Assembly (NCBI RefSeq): GCF_003177035.1
Contig: NZ_CP029488.1
Location: forward strand, 310,001 to 374,000
Source: Salinisphaera sp. LB1
GTDB taxonomy: Bacteria > Pseudomonadota > Gammaproteobacteria > Nevskiales > Salinisphaeraceae
Direction of reading: 5' to 3'
DNA length: 64,000 bases
The position numbers and the translations under genes were made by a program. This document shows positions 34,310 through 44,566 of the stretch, piece after piece. Numbering within the stretch: the stretch's first letter is position 1; each line of letters starts with the position of its first letter. The notes under the pieces are model-generated. The model had not been told where the DNA came from, searched no databases, and saw only the letters and a list, made by a program, of their open reading frames with translations.

Positions 34310-35343
34310 CCGAACACTCCCGGTCACAACCACGCCGGCCCGGCCAGTTGCCGGCCGAAAAAAAAGAGCAACTCAAGACCGCGCGTTACCAGGAATGGGG
34401 CACCCTGGTGCTGCGCATGACCGTGGTCGGGGTGCTGTATGCCGCCCTCGGCTGGAGCCAGGCCCTGCATGCCGTCTGGCTCAAGAGCCTGTGGTCGCTG
34501 CTGCCGCCGATCGCGTTCCTGCTCGCCGTCAGGGTCGAGTCCTGGCCGCCTACGCGACGCTTTCCCTATGGCTTCTACCGCGCCGGCAGCATTGCTTTTT
34601 TAACCTCGGGCCTGGCGCTGACCTGCATGGGCGGCTATCTCGTCGTCGCTGGCGCGCGATCGCTGATCGCGCATCACCAGCCCAGCCTGCACACGATCGA
34701 TGCCGTCGGCGGGCCGACCCACTGGACCGGCTGGTGGATTATCGCCGCGCTGGCCTACAGCGTGGCCGTGCCCTGGATCATCGGCCAGCGCCGTCGGCAG
34801 CTGGCAATCGAACTGCACGACAAGGGCCTGTATGCCGATGCCTCGATGGGCCGGGTGAACTGGCTGGCCGGCAGCGCTGCCATCATCGGTGTGCTCGGTA
34901 TCGGGTTCGGGATCTGGTGGCTGGACTTCGCGGCCGCACTCGTCATCGGGCTCGATATCACCTGGCACGGCGTGCGCCATGCCTACACCGCGGTGTGCGA
35001 TCTCATCGACGAAATCCCGCGACGGATCGGCAGCAGCGAACTCGACCCGCTCGGCGCGCGAATCCGCGACGACCTGCGCGCACGCGACTGGGTCCGCGAC
35101 GCGCGGGTGCGGCTGCGCGAGGAAGGCCGCCTGCTGACCGGTGTCGCGCTGATCTGCCCGCAGGAGGACAACGCCTCGCTGGCGCATTTCGAGGCCGCGC
35201 GCGAGGCGATCGAGGCGATGGACTGGCGCCTGCTCGATTTTCAGCTCGTGCCAGTCTGCGGTGCGACCTTTGAGCGCTATAGCATCGATGCCCAGGGAGA
35301 TGCCCGGGGGCGATCTGGCCCCGAACGGGCCCAGCCTCGCTGA
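34306..35343 (+). CDS. CDF-family membrane protein lacking usual metal ligands
   Basis: The 345-residue protein starts at GTG overlapping the previous stop. It has CDF landmarks: FPYGFYRAGSIAFLTSGLAL, a helix with LYADASMGRVNWLAGSAAIIG, and a C-terminal cytoplasmic ferredoxin-like domain. The zinc-site residues are gone: in helix 2 the expected (H/D)-x3-D is SLWSLLPPI, and in helix 5 H-x3-D reads M181-x3-N185. It may be a non-transporting relative or carry another substrate. It sits between cell-wall and JAMM-protease genes, all tightly spaced. Confidence 0.8.
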   Translation: MTEHSRSQPRRPGQLPAEKKEQLKTARYQEWGTLVLRMTVVGVLYAALGWSQALHAVWLKSLWSLLPPIAFLLAVRVESWPPTRRFPYGFYRAGSIAFLTSGLALTCMGGYLVVAGARSLIAHHQPSLHTIDAVGGPTHWTGWWIIAALAYSVAVPWIIGQRRRQLAIELHDKGLYADASMGRVNWLAGSAAIIGVLGIGFGIWWLDFAAALVIGLDITWHGVRHAYTAVCDLIDEIPRRIGSSELDPLGARIRDDLRARDWVRDARVRLREEGRLLTGVALICPQEDNASLAHFEAAREAIEAMDWRLLDFQLVPVCGATFERYSIDAQGDARGRSGPERAQPR

Positions 35344-35832
35344 ATGCGAAACAATCGCCGCGACAAGACACGGGCCGGGCCCCTGACCCTGCCGGAGCGG
35401 CTCGGTGACACATTGCTCGAGGAAGCACGCCGCGCACCGGGCATCGAGCTTTGCGGCCTGATTGCCAGCGGGGGCGACGCCACCGTGGTTCGCTATGCAA
35501 TCGCCAACCGCGCCGCGCGCGCCGCCGATCGGTTCGACATGGACCCGGCCGACCAGATCGCCGCGTTCAAGCGCATGCGCGAACGCCGCGAAACGCTGAT
35601 CGCCATCTATCACTCGCACCCGGTCGGCGAGGCCGAACCGTCGATTCACGACCAGCGCGGCCACAGCTATCCCGAGGCCGTGGCCGTGATCGTGGCCCCG
35701 GCGGCGCGCTCGGGCGACATGATCCGGGCCTGGGATCTGGCAAACGAGGTGCCGCTCGAACGGCCGATCGAGTGGACCGGCGGCCGTTGGCATTCGGCCA
35801 CGCGGGGACACAAACCGGCGCCGGGGTCGTGA
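35344..35832 (+). CDS. JAMM/MPN-domain metalloprotease-like protein
   Basis: The 162-residue protein has the full JAMM zinc motif: E35 in GIELCGLI and H90-S-H92-P-x6-S100-x2-D103 in YHSHPVGEAEPSIHDQ. Bacterial members of this size cut peptides or sulfur-carrier fusions, for example C-terminal trimming of a ubiquitin-like ThiS/MoaD protein. No such partner is adjacent. The ATG directly follows the stop of the CDF-like gene, so the three genes from 33.8 kb look like one operon. A terminator follows. Confidence 0.85.
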   Translation: MRNNRRDKTRAGPLTLPERLGDTLLEEARRAPGIELCGLIASGGDATVVRYAIANRAARAADRFDMDPADQIAAFKRMRERRETLIAIYHSHPVGEAEPSIHDQRGHSYPEAVAVIVAPAARSGDMIRAWDLANEVPLERPIEWTGGRWHSATRGHKPAPGS

Positions 35833-35880
35833 GACGGCGCCATCGTGGGCGCTTGAACGCCGGCCGGAATGGCACGACAA

Positions 35881-35905
35881 CCGCCCGCGGCGGGCGGATT
35901 TTTGT
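35881..35905 (+). terminator. Terminator before proS
   Basis: A seven-base perfect GC stem (CCGCCCG/CGGGCGG) with a CGG loop is followed by ATTTTTG. It closes the transcript of the JAMM-domain gene. The following TAGAAT (35905-35910) could be the -10 box for proS. Confidence 0.7.
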
Positions 35906-35940
35906 AGAATCGCAGACTGGATCAACCGACGGCATTGTTC

Positions 35941-37647
35941 ATGCGCCTTTCCGCTTTCGCCCTGGCCACCACCAAGGAGACGCCGGCCGACGCCGAGATC
36001 GTCTCTCATCAGCTGATGCTGCGCGCCGGCATGATCCGGCGCCTCGGCGCCGGCCTCTACAGCTGGTCGCCGCTGGGTATGCGCGTACTGCGCCGGGTCG
36101 AGGCCATCATCCGGGCCGAAATGGAGGCCATCGGCGCGCTGGAAATGCTCATGCCTGCGATCCAGCCCGCCGAACTCTGGCGTGAATCCGGCCGCTGGGA
36201 CGCCATGGGCGGGCTGATGCTGCGCATGACCGACCGCGCCGAGCGCGAATACTGCTTCGGCCCCACGCATGAAGAAGTCATCACCGACTACGTCAAGCGC
36301 GACGTGCGCAGCTACAAGCAACTGCCGGTGACCTACTACCAGATCCAGACCAAGTTCCGCGACGAGATCCGTCCGCGCTTCGGCCTGATGCGGGCACGCG
36401 AATTCATCATGAAGGATGCTTATTCCTTCCATATGGACGCCGCCGATCTGGCCCGCGAATACCGCGCCATGCGCGGCGCCTACCGCGCGATCCTGGACCG
36501 CATGGGACTCGATTACCGCGTGGTGGCCGCGGACTCCGGCGACATCGGTGGCGCCAAGTCGGAGGAGTTCCATGTGCTGGCATTGTCCGGCGAAGATGAG
36601 CTGGCGGTCTCCACCGATGGCGTCTACGCCGCCAATATCGAGGCCGCCGCCACGGTCATGGCCGAGGGCGAGCGGGCCGCACCCACTGGCGAACTGAAAA
36701 AGATCGAGACGCCGGATGTGACCACCATCGCCGGCCTGGCCGAGTTCATGGGGGTGCCGGAATCGGCAACCGCCAAATCGATCGTGGTGATGGGTGAATC
36801 GGGCGACCCGGTGCTGCTCATGCTGCGCGGCGATCATCGCCTGAACGAAATCAAGGCCGAAAACGTGCCAGGTATCGCCGCGCCGCTGACCATGGCGGAT
36901 GAGGCGACCATCCGCGCGCATTTCGGGGCCGGCCCCGGCTCGATCGGCCCGGTGAACACCCATGTCGAGGTCATTGCCGACTTCGCCCTGGCGCATGCCG
37001 CCGACCTGGTCGTAGGCGCGAACTACGACGGCGCCCACTTCATCCACTTCAACTGGGGCCGCGATCATCCCGAACCGCGCTTCGCCGACCTGCGCAACGT
37101 CATGGCGGGTGACGCCAGCCCGACCGGCAGCGGCACGCTGGAAATCCTGCGCGGCATCGAGGTCGGCCATGTCTTCCAGCTCGGCGACAAGTACAGCCGG
37201 ACACTGGATCTGACCGTGCTGGATGAATCCGGCAACGCGGTGGTACCGGAAATGGGCTGCTACGGCTTTGGCGTCTCGCGCATTGTCGCCGCGGCGATCG
37301 AGCAGTGCCACGACGAGGCCGGCATCTGCTGGCCGCAGGCCATCGCCCCGTTCGATCTGGTGATCATTCCGATCAAGGCCGACAAGTCGGCCGCCGTGCG
37401 CGAGGCCTGCGAAACGCTCTATACCGAGCTCAAGGCGGCCGGCGTGGACGTGGCCTACGACGACCGCGGCCTGCGCCCCGGCCCCATGTTCGCCGACGCC
37501 GAGCTGATCGGCATCCCGCATCGCATCGTGGTGTCGGAGCGCGGCCTGGAATCCGGCAAACTGGAATACAAGGGCCGGCGCGACGCCGAATCCGGCGAGA
37601 TCGCACACGATGTCGCGGCCATCAAGGCGCGGGTGCAAAGTGTTTAG
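35941..37647 (+). CDS. proS: Proline--tRNA ligase
   Basis: The 568-residue bacterial-type class II synthetase begins MRLSAFALATTKETPADAEIVSHQLMLRAGMIRR. Motif 2 lies in YQIQTKFRDEIRPRFGLMRAREFIMKDAYSFH, and motif 3 in MGCYGFGVSRIVAAAIEQ. The insertion editing domain between motifs 2 and 3 (roughly residues 240-390) clears Ala-tRNA-Pro. A C-terminal anticodon-binding domain follows. A TTG two codons upstream is an alternative start. Confidence 0.96.
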   Translation: MRLSAFALATTKETPADAEIVSHQLMLRAGMIRRLGAGLYSWSPLGMRVLRRVEAIIRAEMEAIGALEMLMPAIQPAELWRESGRWDAMGGLMLRMTDRAEREYCFGPTHEEVITDYVKRDVRSYKQLPVTYYQIQTKFRDEIRPRFGLMRAREFIMKDAYSFHMDAADLAREYRAMRGAYRAILDRMGLDYRVVAADSGDIGGAKSEEFHVLALSGEDELAVSTDGVYAANIEAAATVMAEGERAAPTGELKKIETPDVTTIAGLAEFMGVPESATAKSIVVMGESGDPVLLMLRGDHRLNEIKAENVPGIAAPLTMADEATIRAHFGAGPGSIGPVNTHVEVIADFALAHAADLVVGANYDGAHFIHFNWGRDHPEPRFADLRNVMAGDASPTGSGTLEILRGIEVGHVFQLGDKYSRTLDLTVLDESGNAVVPEMGCYGFGVSRIVAAAIEQCHDEAGICWPQAIAPFDLVIIPIKADKSAAVREACETLYTELKAAGVDVAYDDRGLRPGPMFADAELIGIPHRIVVSERGLESGKLEYKGRRDAESGEIAHDVAAIKARVQSV

Positions 37648-37946
37648 TCAGGGGTAGCCGGGCGTTTCATCGAAGCCGGCGTCGGCGAACGGCCATGAAT
37701 GTAAAGCGATCCGCAAATGAACGCGTAATCGACGCAAAATGATCCGTCGACGTGTCTTGTACTCGCATGCATCGACGTTTATTGGCGGACTGCTTTGCTC
37801 TTTCAAAGCGGTCGAAGTTTTTTAACGGGCATCGCGCCCACGTTATTTGCATCGCCACGATGGGGAGAAAGGGCCTCGGATACTTGATCGCTGGACAGGC
37901 CACGGGGCGTCTGACCGGTGCGCCATACCCGGCCGAATTATCTTGT
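37648..37946. repeat. Intergenic region with an inverted pair of GCGGAC-type repeats
   Basis: The left arm at about 37707-37742 reads ATCCGCAAATGAACGCGTAATCGACG. A GTTTATTGGCGGAC variant lies near 37778-37791, and the right arm at 37944-37975 reads TTTGCGTCGTTTTG, then TTCATTCGCGGACTG. The right arm overlaps the predicted start of the next gene. Confidence 0.6.
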
Positions 37947-39231
<1,285 letters not shown>

Positions 39232-39235
39232 GGGC

Positions 39236-39928
39236 TCAGCCGTAGCCCAGCGCCTGCTTGACGAAGGGAATCGTCAGCCGACGGTGAGCGGCCAGCGAGG
39301 CGCGATCCAGAGTGTCGAGCATGGCCATCAGTTCCGGCACCCCGGCCTCGCCGTGCCGTATCAACCAGCGGGCGGTCGCCTCCGGCATATCCATGCCGCG
39401 CTGTTCGGCCCGTCGAATCAAAAGTTCGCGCTTGTCGTCGTCGTCCAGCGCGCGGCAGACCACCACCCCGCCCCAGCCCAGCCGGCTGGCCAGATCGGGC
39501 AGGGCCAGCCCGAGCTCGCGCGGCACGGCCGAACCGGCGGCGAGCAGACGACTACCCCGCGATCGCAGCTGGTCGGACAGGCCCAGCAGTGCGATCTCGG
39601 CGTCGCGGTCGCCGGCGATGGCATCCACGTCGTCGACGCAGACACAGTCCATGTCGGCCAGCCCTTCAAGCAGCGAGCCGATCGGCTCACGGACCTGGGC
39701 CAGCGGCAGATAGACGCTGCGCCGTCCGGCGTCGCCGATCGCCCGGCACGCCGCCTGCAGCAGATGGGTCTTGCCGCAGTTCGCCGGCCCGGCCACGAAC
39801 AATCGCTCGCTGCGTCCGTCCACGACCTCGGCCACCGCGGCCTTGGCATCGGCGTTGGTGTGGCCGACGAAGGCCGACAATGTCGCCGAAGCCGGCAGCT
39901 GAACACCGAGAACGAGCTGTACGGGCAT
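39236..39928 (-). CDS. hda: DnaA regulatory inactivator Hda
   Basis: The 230-residue protein is an AAA+ DnaA-like domain without a DNA-binding domain. It begins MPVQLVLGVQLPASATLSAFVGH (clamp-binding QL..GV-type N-terminus) and has Walker A GPANCGKT at 47-54 and Walker B CVCVDDVDAI. With the sliding clamp, Hda promotes hydrolysis of DnaA-bound ATP. The sensor Arg region is GWGGVVVCRALDDDDK. The longer open lead is rejected because the family starts here. Its neighbour perM lies upstream, as in other gammaproteobacteria. Confidence 0.88.
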   Translation of the reverse strand: MPVQLVLGVQLPASATLSAFVGHTNADAKAAVAEVVDGRSERLFVAGPANCGKTHLLQAACRAIGDAGRRSVYLPLAQVREPIGSLLEGLADMDCVCVDDVDAIAGDRDAEIALLGLSDQLRSRGSRLLAAGSAVPRELGLALPDLASRLGWGGVVVCRALDDDDKRELLIRRAEQRGMDMPEATARWLIRHGEAGVPELMAMLDTLDRASLAAHRRLTIPFVKQALGYG

Positions 39929-40042
39929 ACGAACCTGACATGGATGGATCGACGCCGCGCCCCCTGCGCGACGATGCGCTAGCATGCCGGTATGACCAGC
40001 CGCGGGCAACCGCGCGGCGCGACAGCCCAGGCCAACAGGCGC

Positions 40043-41089
40043 CTATTCCTGAAGGTACAGGCGGCTTGCCCGCCAGCGTCGGCCGGCGTAGCGCACGATC
40101 ACCGCGATGGTCGCGGCCGTGGGCAGCGCCAGCAACACGCCGATGAAGCCGAACAGCTGCCCGCCGGCCAGCACGGCAAAGATGACCCAGACCGGATGCA
40201 GGCCGATCGCTTCGCCCAGCATGAGCGGCGTCAGCACCATCTGCTCCATGAGCTGGCCGATACTGAACACCAGCGCCACCCAGATCAGCTGATAGGGGTC
40301 GCCGGTCTGCACCAGCATCGCCACACTCGCCATGCACACGCCGGAGATGACGCCGACATAGGGTACGAAACTGATCAATCCGGCGCCCAGCCCGATCACC
40401 AGGGCCAGATCCAGCCCGGCCAACCACAGGCCGACGATATAAATCGTGCCCAGCACCAGCATCACCAGCGCCTGGCCCCGCAGGAAATGGCCGAGCACGT
40501 CGTCGGTCTCGCGCGCGAGCTCGGTGATGGTGGCTTCGTAGCGCCGCGGCAGCTGGGCACGAATGAACCCGGTCATGCGATCCCAGTCGCGCAGCAGGTA
40601 GAACATGATCACGGGCACGAGCAACAGGTTGATCGCCCACGACAAAAGCGTCGTTCCGGACGAAAACGCTTTCTTGGCGATCGCTGAGGCAAAACCGCCA
40701 GCGCTGCCCCAGTTGTTGGCGATGAGTTGACGGATGGAATCCGCGTCGATCCCGCCGACCCCCGGGGCCAGACGCCGGATCCAGGGGTTGAAGGCATGCT
40801 GTGCCCAGTCCAGATAGCGTGGCAGGCTGCGCACGAGCGTATCGAACTGCGCCTGCAGGATCGGCAACAGCAGGAAGACCAGGAGCGCGAATAACAGAAT
40901 CATGGCGGCGAACACCACGATCACGCCGAGCGTACGATTGAGCCGCAGGCGTTCCAGACGATCGACGATCGGGTCGCAGACATAAGCCAGTCCGGCGCCG
41001 AGCACGAACGGCAACAGCATGCCGTGCAGCAGCACGATAACCAGAACGAGCCCCGCCACGCCGATCAGGGCGAGTGTGCGTCCACGCAT
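40043..41089 (-). CDS. AI-2E family transporter (PerM-like)
   Basis: The 348-residue protein has about eight membrane helices with the family pattern: LLPFVLGAGLAYVCDPIVDRLERLRLNRTLGV, a periplasmic amphipathic section, and AGLISFVPYVGVISG and LTPLMLGEAIGLHPVWVIFAVLAGGQLFGF. The family was named for autoinducer-2 export, but PerM-type members are also linked to other exports and to cell-envelope functions, so the substrate is open. It is divergent from purM, a conserved arrangement. Confidence 0.88.
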   Translation of the reverse strand: MRGRTLALIGVAGLVLVIVLLHGMLLPFVLGAGLAYVCDPIVDRLERLRLNRTLGVIVVFAAMILLFALLVFLLLPILQAQFDTLVRSLPRYLDWAQHAFNPWIRRLAPGVGGIDADSIRQLIANNWGSAGGFASAIAKKAFSSGTTLLSWAINLLLVPVIMFYLLRDWDRMTGFIRAQLPRRYEATITELARETDDVLGHFLRGQALVMLVLGTIYIVGLWLAGLDLALVIGLGAGLISFVPYVGVISGVCMASVAMLVQTGDPYQLIWVALVFSIGQLMEQMVLTPLMLGEAIGLHPVWVIFAVLAGGQLFGFIGVLLALPTAATIAVIVRYAGRRWRASRLYLQE

Positions 41090-41217
41090 TTCTGTCAGCT
41101 ATCGCCTTCGGTCATGGGTGTCGGAGCGCAATCCCAGTCGTGCTCTTCGAAACGGTACAATAGCACGCTGCTGCCGGAGTTCCGGCGTTTGGTTCACGCA
41201 ACCGAGAAGGCCTGATC

Positions 41218-42261
41218 TTGAGCGATCGTCCCTCCCTGACCTACGCCGATGCCGGCGTGGATATCGATGCCGGCAACCGCCTGGTCGACGCCATCCGCGG
41301 CCCCGTGGAAGCCACCCGCCGCCCCGAGGTGATCGGCGGCCTGGGCGGCTTCGGCGGCCTGTTCGAACTGCCGGTCGATCGCTATCGCCGACCGGTGCTG
41401 GTCTCGGGAACCGACGGCGTCGGCACCAAGCTGCGCCTGGCCATCGACCATGCGCGCTTCGAGGGTATCGGCATCGACCTGGTCGCGATGTGCGTCAACG
41501 ACGTGCTGGTTGCCGGCGCGGAACCGCTGTTCTTTCTCGATTACTACGCCACCGCCCATCTCGACGCCGACGTGGCCGGCCCGGTCATCGCCAGCATCGC
41601 CGAAGGCTGTCGCCGCGCGGGCGCGGCGCTCATCGGCGGTGAAACCGCCGAGATGCCCGGCATGTACGGCGCGGGCGATTTCGATCTGGCCGGCTTTACC
41701 GTGGGCGTGGTCGAATACGATGAGCGCATCGATGGTTCGGCCATCGAAGAAAACGACGTGGTGCTGGGCCTGGCCTCCAGTGGGCCGCACTCCAACGGTT
41801 ATTCCCTGATCCGCCGCATCATCGAGGCCAGCAGCGCCGATCTGATGGCGCCGATCGGCAACGAGCACAGCCTACTGGATGCATTGCTGGCACCGACGCG
41901 CATTTATGTGGCGGCCGTGCGCGAGCTGCTGACCCGGACCACCGTCCACGGCATGGCCCACGTCACCGGCGGCGGGCTGGCCGAAAACCTGGCCCGCGTC
42001 GTGCCCGGGGACAAGGCCGTGACCATCGAGGGCTCGGCCTGGCAACGACCGGCAGTGTTCGACTGGCTCGCCGAGGCCGGCAACGTGGCCGCCGAGGAAA
42101 TGGCGCGGACCTTCAACAACGGGATCGGTTACTGCATCGTGCTGCCGGCCGATCAGGGCGCAACGGCGCGCACGGTGCTCGAAGACGCGGGCGAGACCGT
42201 GTTCGAGATCGGCCACGTGCATACCCGCGAAGATAACGAGCCCGCCGTGCGCATCGTTTGA
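41218..42261 (+). CDS. purM: Phosphoribosylformylglycinamidine cyclo-ligase (AIR synthetase)
   Basis: The 347-residue protein starts at TTG with GAGAAGG about nine bases upstream and reads LTYADAGVDIDAGNRLVDAI. It has GTDGVGTKLRLA, the ATP/metal-binding DLVAMCVNDVLVAGAEPLFFLDYYA, GGETAEMPGMY and HVTGGGLAENLAR. It closes the imidazole ring in purine synthesis. A TACAAT (41156-41161) is a possible -10 box. Its stop overlaps the ATG of purN. Confidence 0.96.
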   Translation: MSDRPSLTYADAGVDIDAGNRLVDAIRGPVEATRRPEVIGGLGGFGGLFELPVDRYRRPVLVSGTDGVGTKLRLAIDHARFEGIGIDLVAMCVNDVLVAGAEPLFFLDYYATAHLDADVAGPVIASIAEGCRRAGAALIGGETAEMPGMYGAGDFDLAGFTVGVVEYDERIDGSAIEENDVVLGLASSGPHSNGYSLIRRIIEASSADLMAPIGNEHSLLDALLAPTRIYVAAVRELLTRTTVHGMAHVTGGGLAENLARVVPGDKAVTIEGSAWQRPAVFDWLAEAGNVAAEEMARTFNNGIGYCIVLPADQGATARTVLEDAGETVFEIGHVHTREDNEPAVRIV

Positions 42262-42947
42262 TGAGCGCGAGCGAACACAAACGCCCGGCCCGGCTGGTCG
42301 TGCTCATTTCAGGGCGCGGGCGCAACCTAGAAGCCATCATGCGGGCGATCGGCGCCGGCGAACTCAACGCCGAGATCGCCCTGGTCGTGAGCAACAAGAC
42401 GCGCGCCCCGGGCCTGCAGACGGCGCGCTTGGCCGGCGTGCCCGCGGTCAGCATCTCGCCGCGCCATTTCCCGGATCGGGAAAGCTATGACGCGGCGCTG
42501 GCGCACCGGATCGCCGCGGAGAAGCCCGACTGGATCGTGCTGGCCGGCTTCATGCGGGTGCTAAGCGATACCTTCGTCGAACGCTTTGCCGGGCGCATCG
42601 TCAACATCCACCCGTCGCTGCTGCCCCGATACAAGGGCCTGCACACGCACGAGCGCGCCCTGGCCGCCGGCGATCGCGACCATGGCGCCAGCGTGCATTT
42701 CGTCACTCCCACGCTGGACGACGGTCCAGTGATCCGCCAGGGCCGCATTACCATTCGTCCGGGCGACACCGCCGACATGCTTGCCGACCGCATCATGGAT
42801 CGCATCGAACAGCGCCTGTACGCCGCCGCACTCGACGACCTCATCTCGGGGCGGGTGGTCTGGCGGGACGACGGCATTCATCGCGACGGCCGCCTGCAAT
42901 CCGAGCCGCTGATCATCGACTACGACGAGGACACGCCCGGCCCATGA
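42261..42947 (+). CDS. purN: Phosphoribosylglycinamide formyltransferase
   Basis: The 228-residue protein has RLVVLISGRGRNLEAIMRA (the family usually has SGxGSN; here R-N replaces S-N), the catalytic NIHPSLLPRYKGLHTHERALAAGDRDHGASVHFV (Asn-His...Asp triad) and DDGPVI. It transfers formyl from 10-formyl-THF to GAR. The ATG overlaps the purM stop (TGATG), indicating translational coupling. It has a slightly long acidic C-terminus. Confidence 0.95.
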   Translation: MSASEHKRPARLVVLISGRGRNLEAIMRAIGAGELNAEIALVVSNKTRAPGLQTARLAGVPAVSISPRHFPDRESYDAALAHRIAAEKPDWIVLAGFMRVLSDTFVERFAGRIVNIHPSLLPRYKGLHTHERALAAGDRDHGASVHFVTPTLDDGPVIRQGRITIRPGDTADMLADRIMDRIEQRLYAAALDDLISGRVVWRDDGIHRDGRLQSEPLIIDYDEDTPGP

Positions 42948-43699
42948 AGATTACGGCATATCTGGCAACCGTTCTGCTCGCGGGGCTGGGCCTCGCCCTC
43001 ATCAGCCCCGCCACACTGGCCTCGCCCACCGATGCCTTCAGCGCGGTCTATAGCGTGCGCAAATCCGGGCTGCCGCTGGGCGATGCCCATTTCAGCCTGA
43101 AGCCGGGCCAGCAGGACGGCTGTTACATCTATGCCGGCCATGCCAAACCCAACGCGCTGGTCCACATGTTCCTGGGCAACATCGACGACGAGACCCGCTT
43201 CTGTATCGTCGACGACCAGGTCCAGCCCCGATATTTCCGTCATCACGTCGACGGCAAGCCGGGCCATAGCTACACCCTGAAGTTCGACTGGTCGGCCATG
43301 ACCGTTCAGTATAAGAACGGGAAGGGCGACAGCCAGACCTACGCGATCAAACCCGGCACGCAGGACCCGATGTCATTGCAGATCGCGGCCCGCCGCTGGC
43401 TGGCCTCGACCCGCCCCGGCAACACGCTGCCCACGGGACACCGCTTCCTCCTGGTCGACGACGACGGCTTGCAAACCTACAAGGTGCATGTGAGCGACGC
43501 GGGCAACCTGAAAACACCCGGGGGCATCTTCGATACCGTCAAACTGGCCCGCGACGGCCAGCATCATCACGCGCTGACCTTCTGGCTGGCGCGCAATGCG
43601 GATTGGATTCCCGTTCAGGTGCGGCGTCTCGAGGACGGCAACACGCAGTATGTCCTGACGATGCAATCGCTGTCGCGCAGCGAGGCCACCGGCCACTAA
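42944..43699 (+). CDS. DUF3108 family exported protein
   Basis: The 251-residue precursor has an N-terminal signal (TVLLAGLGLALISPATLAS). The mature part fits DUF3108: FSAVYSVRKSGLPLGDAHFSL, then RYFRHHVDGKPGHSYTLKFDW, DPMSLQIAARRW and ALTFWLARNADWIPVQVRRLEDG. It overlaps purN by four bases and recurs after purN in other gammaproteobacteria. The function is unknown; the beta-rich periplasmic fold suggests envelope maintenance, but this is inference. Confidence 0.87.
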   Translation: MKITAYLATVLLAGLGLALISPATLASPTDAFSAVYSVRKSGLPLGDAHFSLKPGQQDGCYIYAGHAKPNALVHMFLGNIDDETRFCIVDDQVQPRYFRHHVDGKPGHSYTLKFDWSAMTVQYKNGKGDSQTYAIKPGTQDPMSLQIAARRWLASTRPGNTLPTGHRFLLVDDDGLQTYKVHVSDAGNLKTPGGIFDTVKLARDGQHHHALTFWLARNADWIPVQVRRLEDGNTQYVLTMQSLSRSEATGH

Positions 43700-43879
43700 C
43701 CAGTGGTTTGGGCTGTTGTCGACTGTGAGTGAGACCCAACCGATGACGCAAATAAACGCAGAATGAAGAGCACACGAACTCTTGCATTAGCGTTATTAAC
43801 CCGGCACAAAAATAGATGATTTTTCGGGTTCATAGCGCGAGTACGCGACCGCATGCTCGCCGCGGCCATCGGCCGCGAA

Positions 43880-43929
43880 GCCTTTGAAAATAAAAGACGG
43901 ACAGGCGCCGGCTTTTATTTTTGAAGGCT
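43880..43929. repeat. Imperfect hairpin with A/T-rich stem
   Basis: GCCTTTGAAAATAAAAG pairs with CTTTTATTTTTGAAGGC around a GC-rich loop. With its T-rich arm it might end transcription on either strand. Confidence 0.55.
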
Positions 43930-43930
43930 T

Positions 43931-43957
43931 TGAAAACAGCTGATGAAGTCAGCTGTT
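43931..43957. repeat. Perfect 11 bp hairpin
   Basis: AAAACAGCTGA pairs exactly with TCAGCTGTTTT around TGAAG. The terminal T-run makes it terminator-like. Confidence 0.6.
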
Positions 43958-44361
43958 TTGATGCCGGATTAATAGTGGCGGACTATTCATCCCAGCGCCC
44001 GAATCACGTTTTCGGCTGACCATAACCGCTCAAGGCATCTGTCGGCCTTCATCAAAACCCTGCCGAGCAGGGATAAAGCTCACGCAACGGCTTGACGACG
44101 CAATTTGCTCGCACAGCCGAAGCCGCACTGCCTTAATCTTTACTTCTTATTTGCACTCATTCGCGTGTATCGGCGGACAAATGCCCTCGCTTACTTCGTT
44201 GCGAGGCCCCGCCGATGAAGGTCAGTCCGCAAATGAACGCGAAATAAACGCAGAATGACAAGCAGACATATCTTGCATTCGCGTCATTGGCGTTCTTGAT
44301 TATGCACAACGAGGGTGTAGACAAATTAACTGCCGATGATAAACGCAATATCAGACAGTTA

Positions 44362-44459
44362 CGTAGGTCGGATTAGGTGCTTGCACCGTAATCCGACAGC
44401 CGAGCCTCGGAACTCGCCGATTGAGCGTCGGATTACGCGCTGCGCGCTAATCCGACCTA
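44362..44459. repeat. GTAGGTCGGATTAG inverted-repeat element
   Basis: Outer arms GTAGGTCGGATTAG (44362-44375) and CTAATCCGACCTAC (44446-44459) are perfect inverted repeats. Each half also folds on itself (TCGGATTA/TAATCCGA). Its structure is that of a miniature, REP/MITE-like element of ~98 bp, and similar motifs occur in many proteobacteria. Confidence 0.7.
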
Positions 44460-44566
44460 CCGTCAAGGCATTGTTTTTAAATTTTGCGCTCATTCGCGTG
44501 CATTTGCGGACAAATATCCTTTCTTACTCAGCCGACTGGGCGCAGTAAACGCTTTGGCCAACGGGT

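Larger units (their letters stand above)
43700..44566. repeat. Gene-free 0.87 kb rich in hairpins and dispersed repeats
   Basis: I find no gene. It holds GCGGAC-family repeats at about 43743-43795, 44147-44198, 44218-44300 and 44481-44530, two strong hairpins (43880-43929 and 43931-43957) and a GTAGGTCGGATTAG inverted-repeat element (44362-44459). The base composition is more AT-rich than the neighbouring genes. Confidence 0.7.

Noticed and set aside
34600..37638. 1012-codon open frame on the minus strand
   Set aside because: It runs antisense across the CDF-like, JAMM-domain and proS genes; no domain is recognisable, and all three plus-strand genes are well supported.
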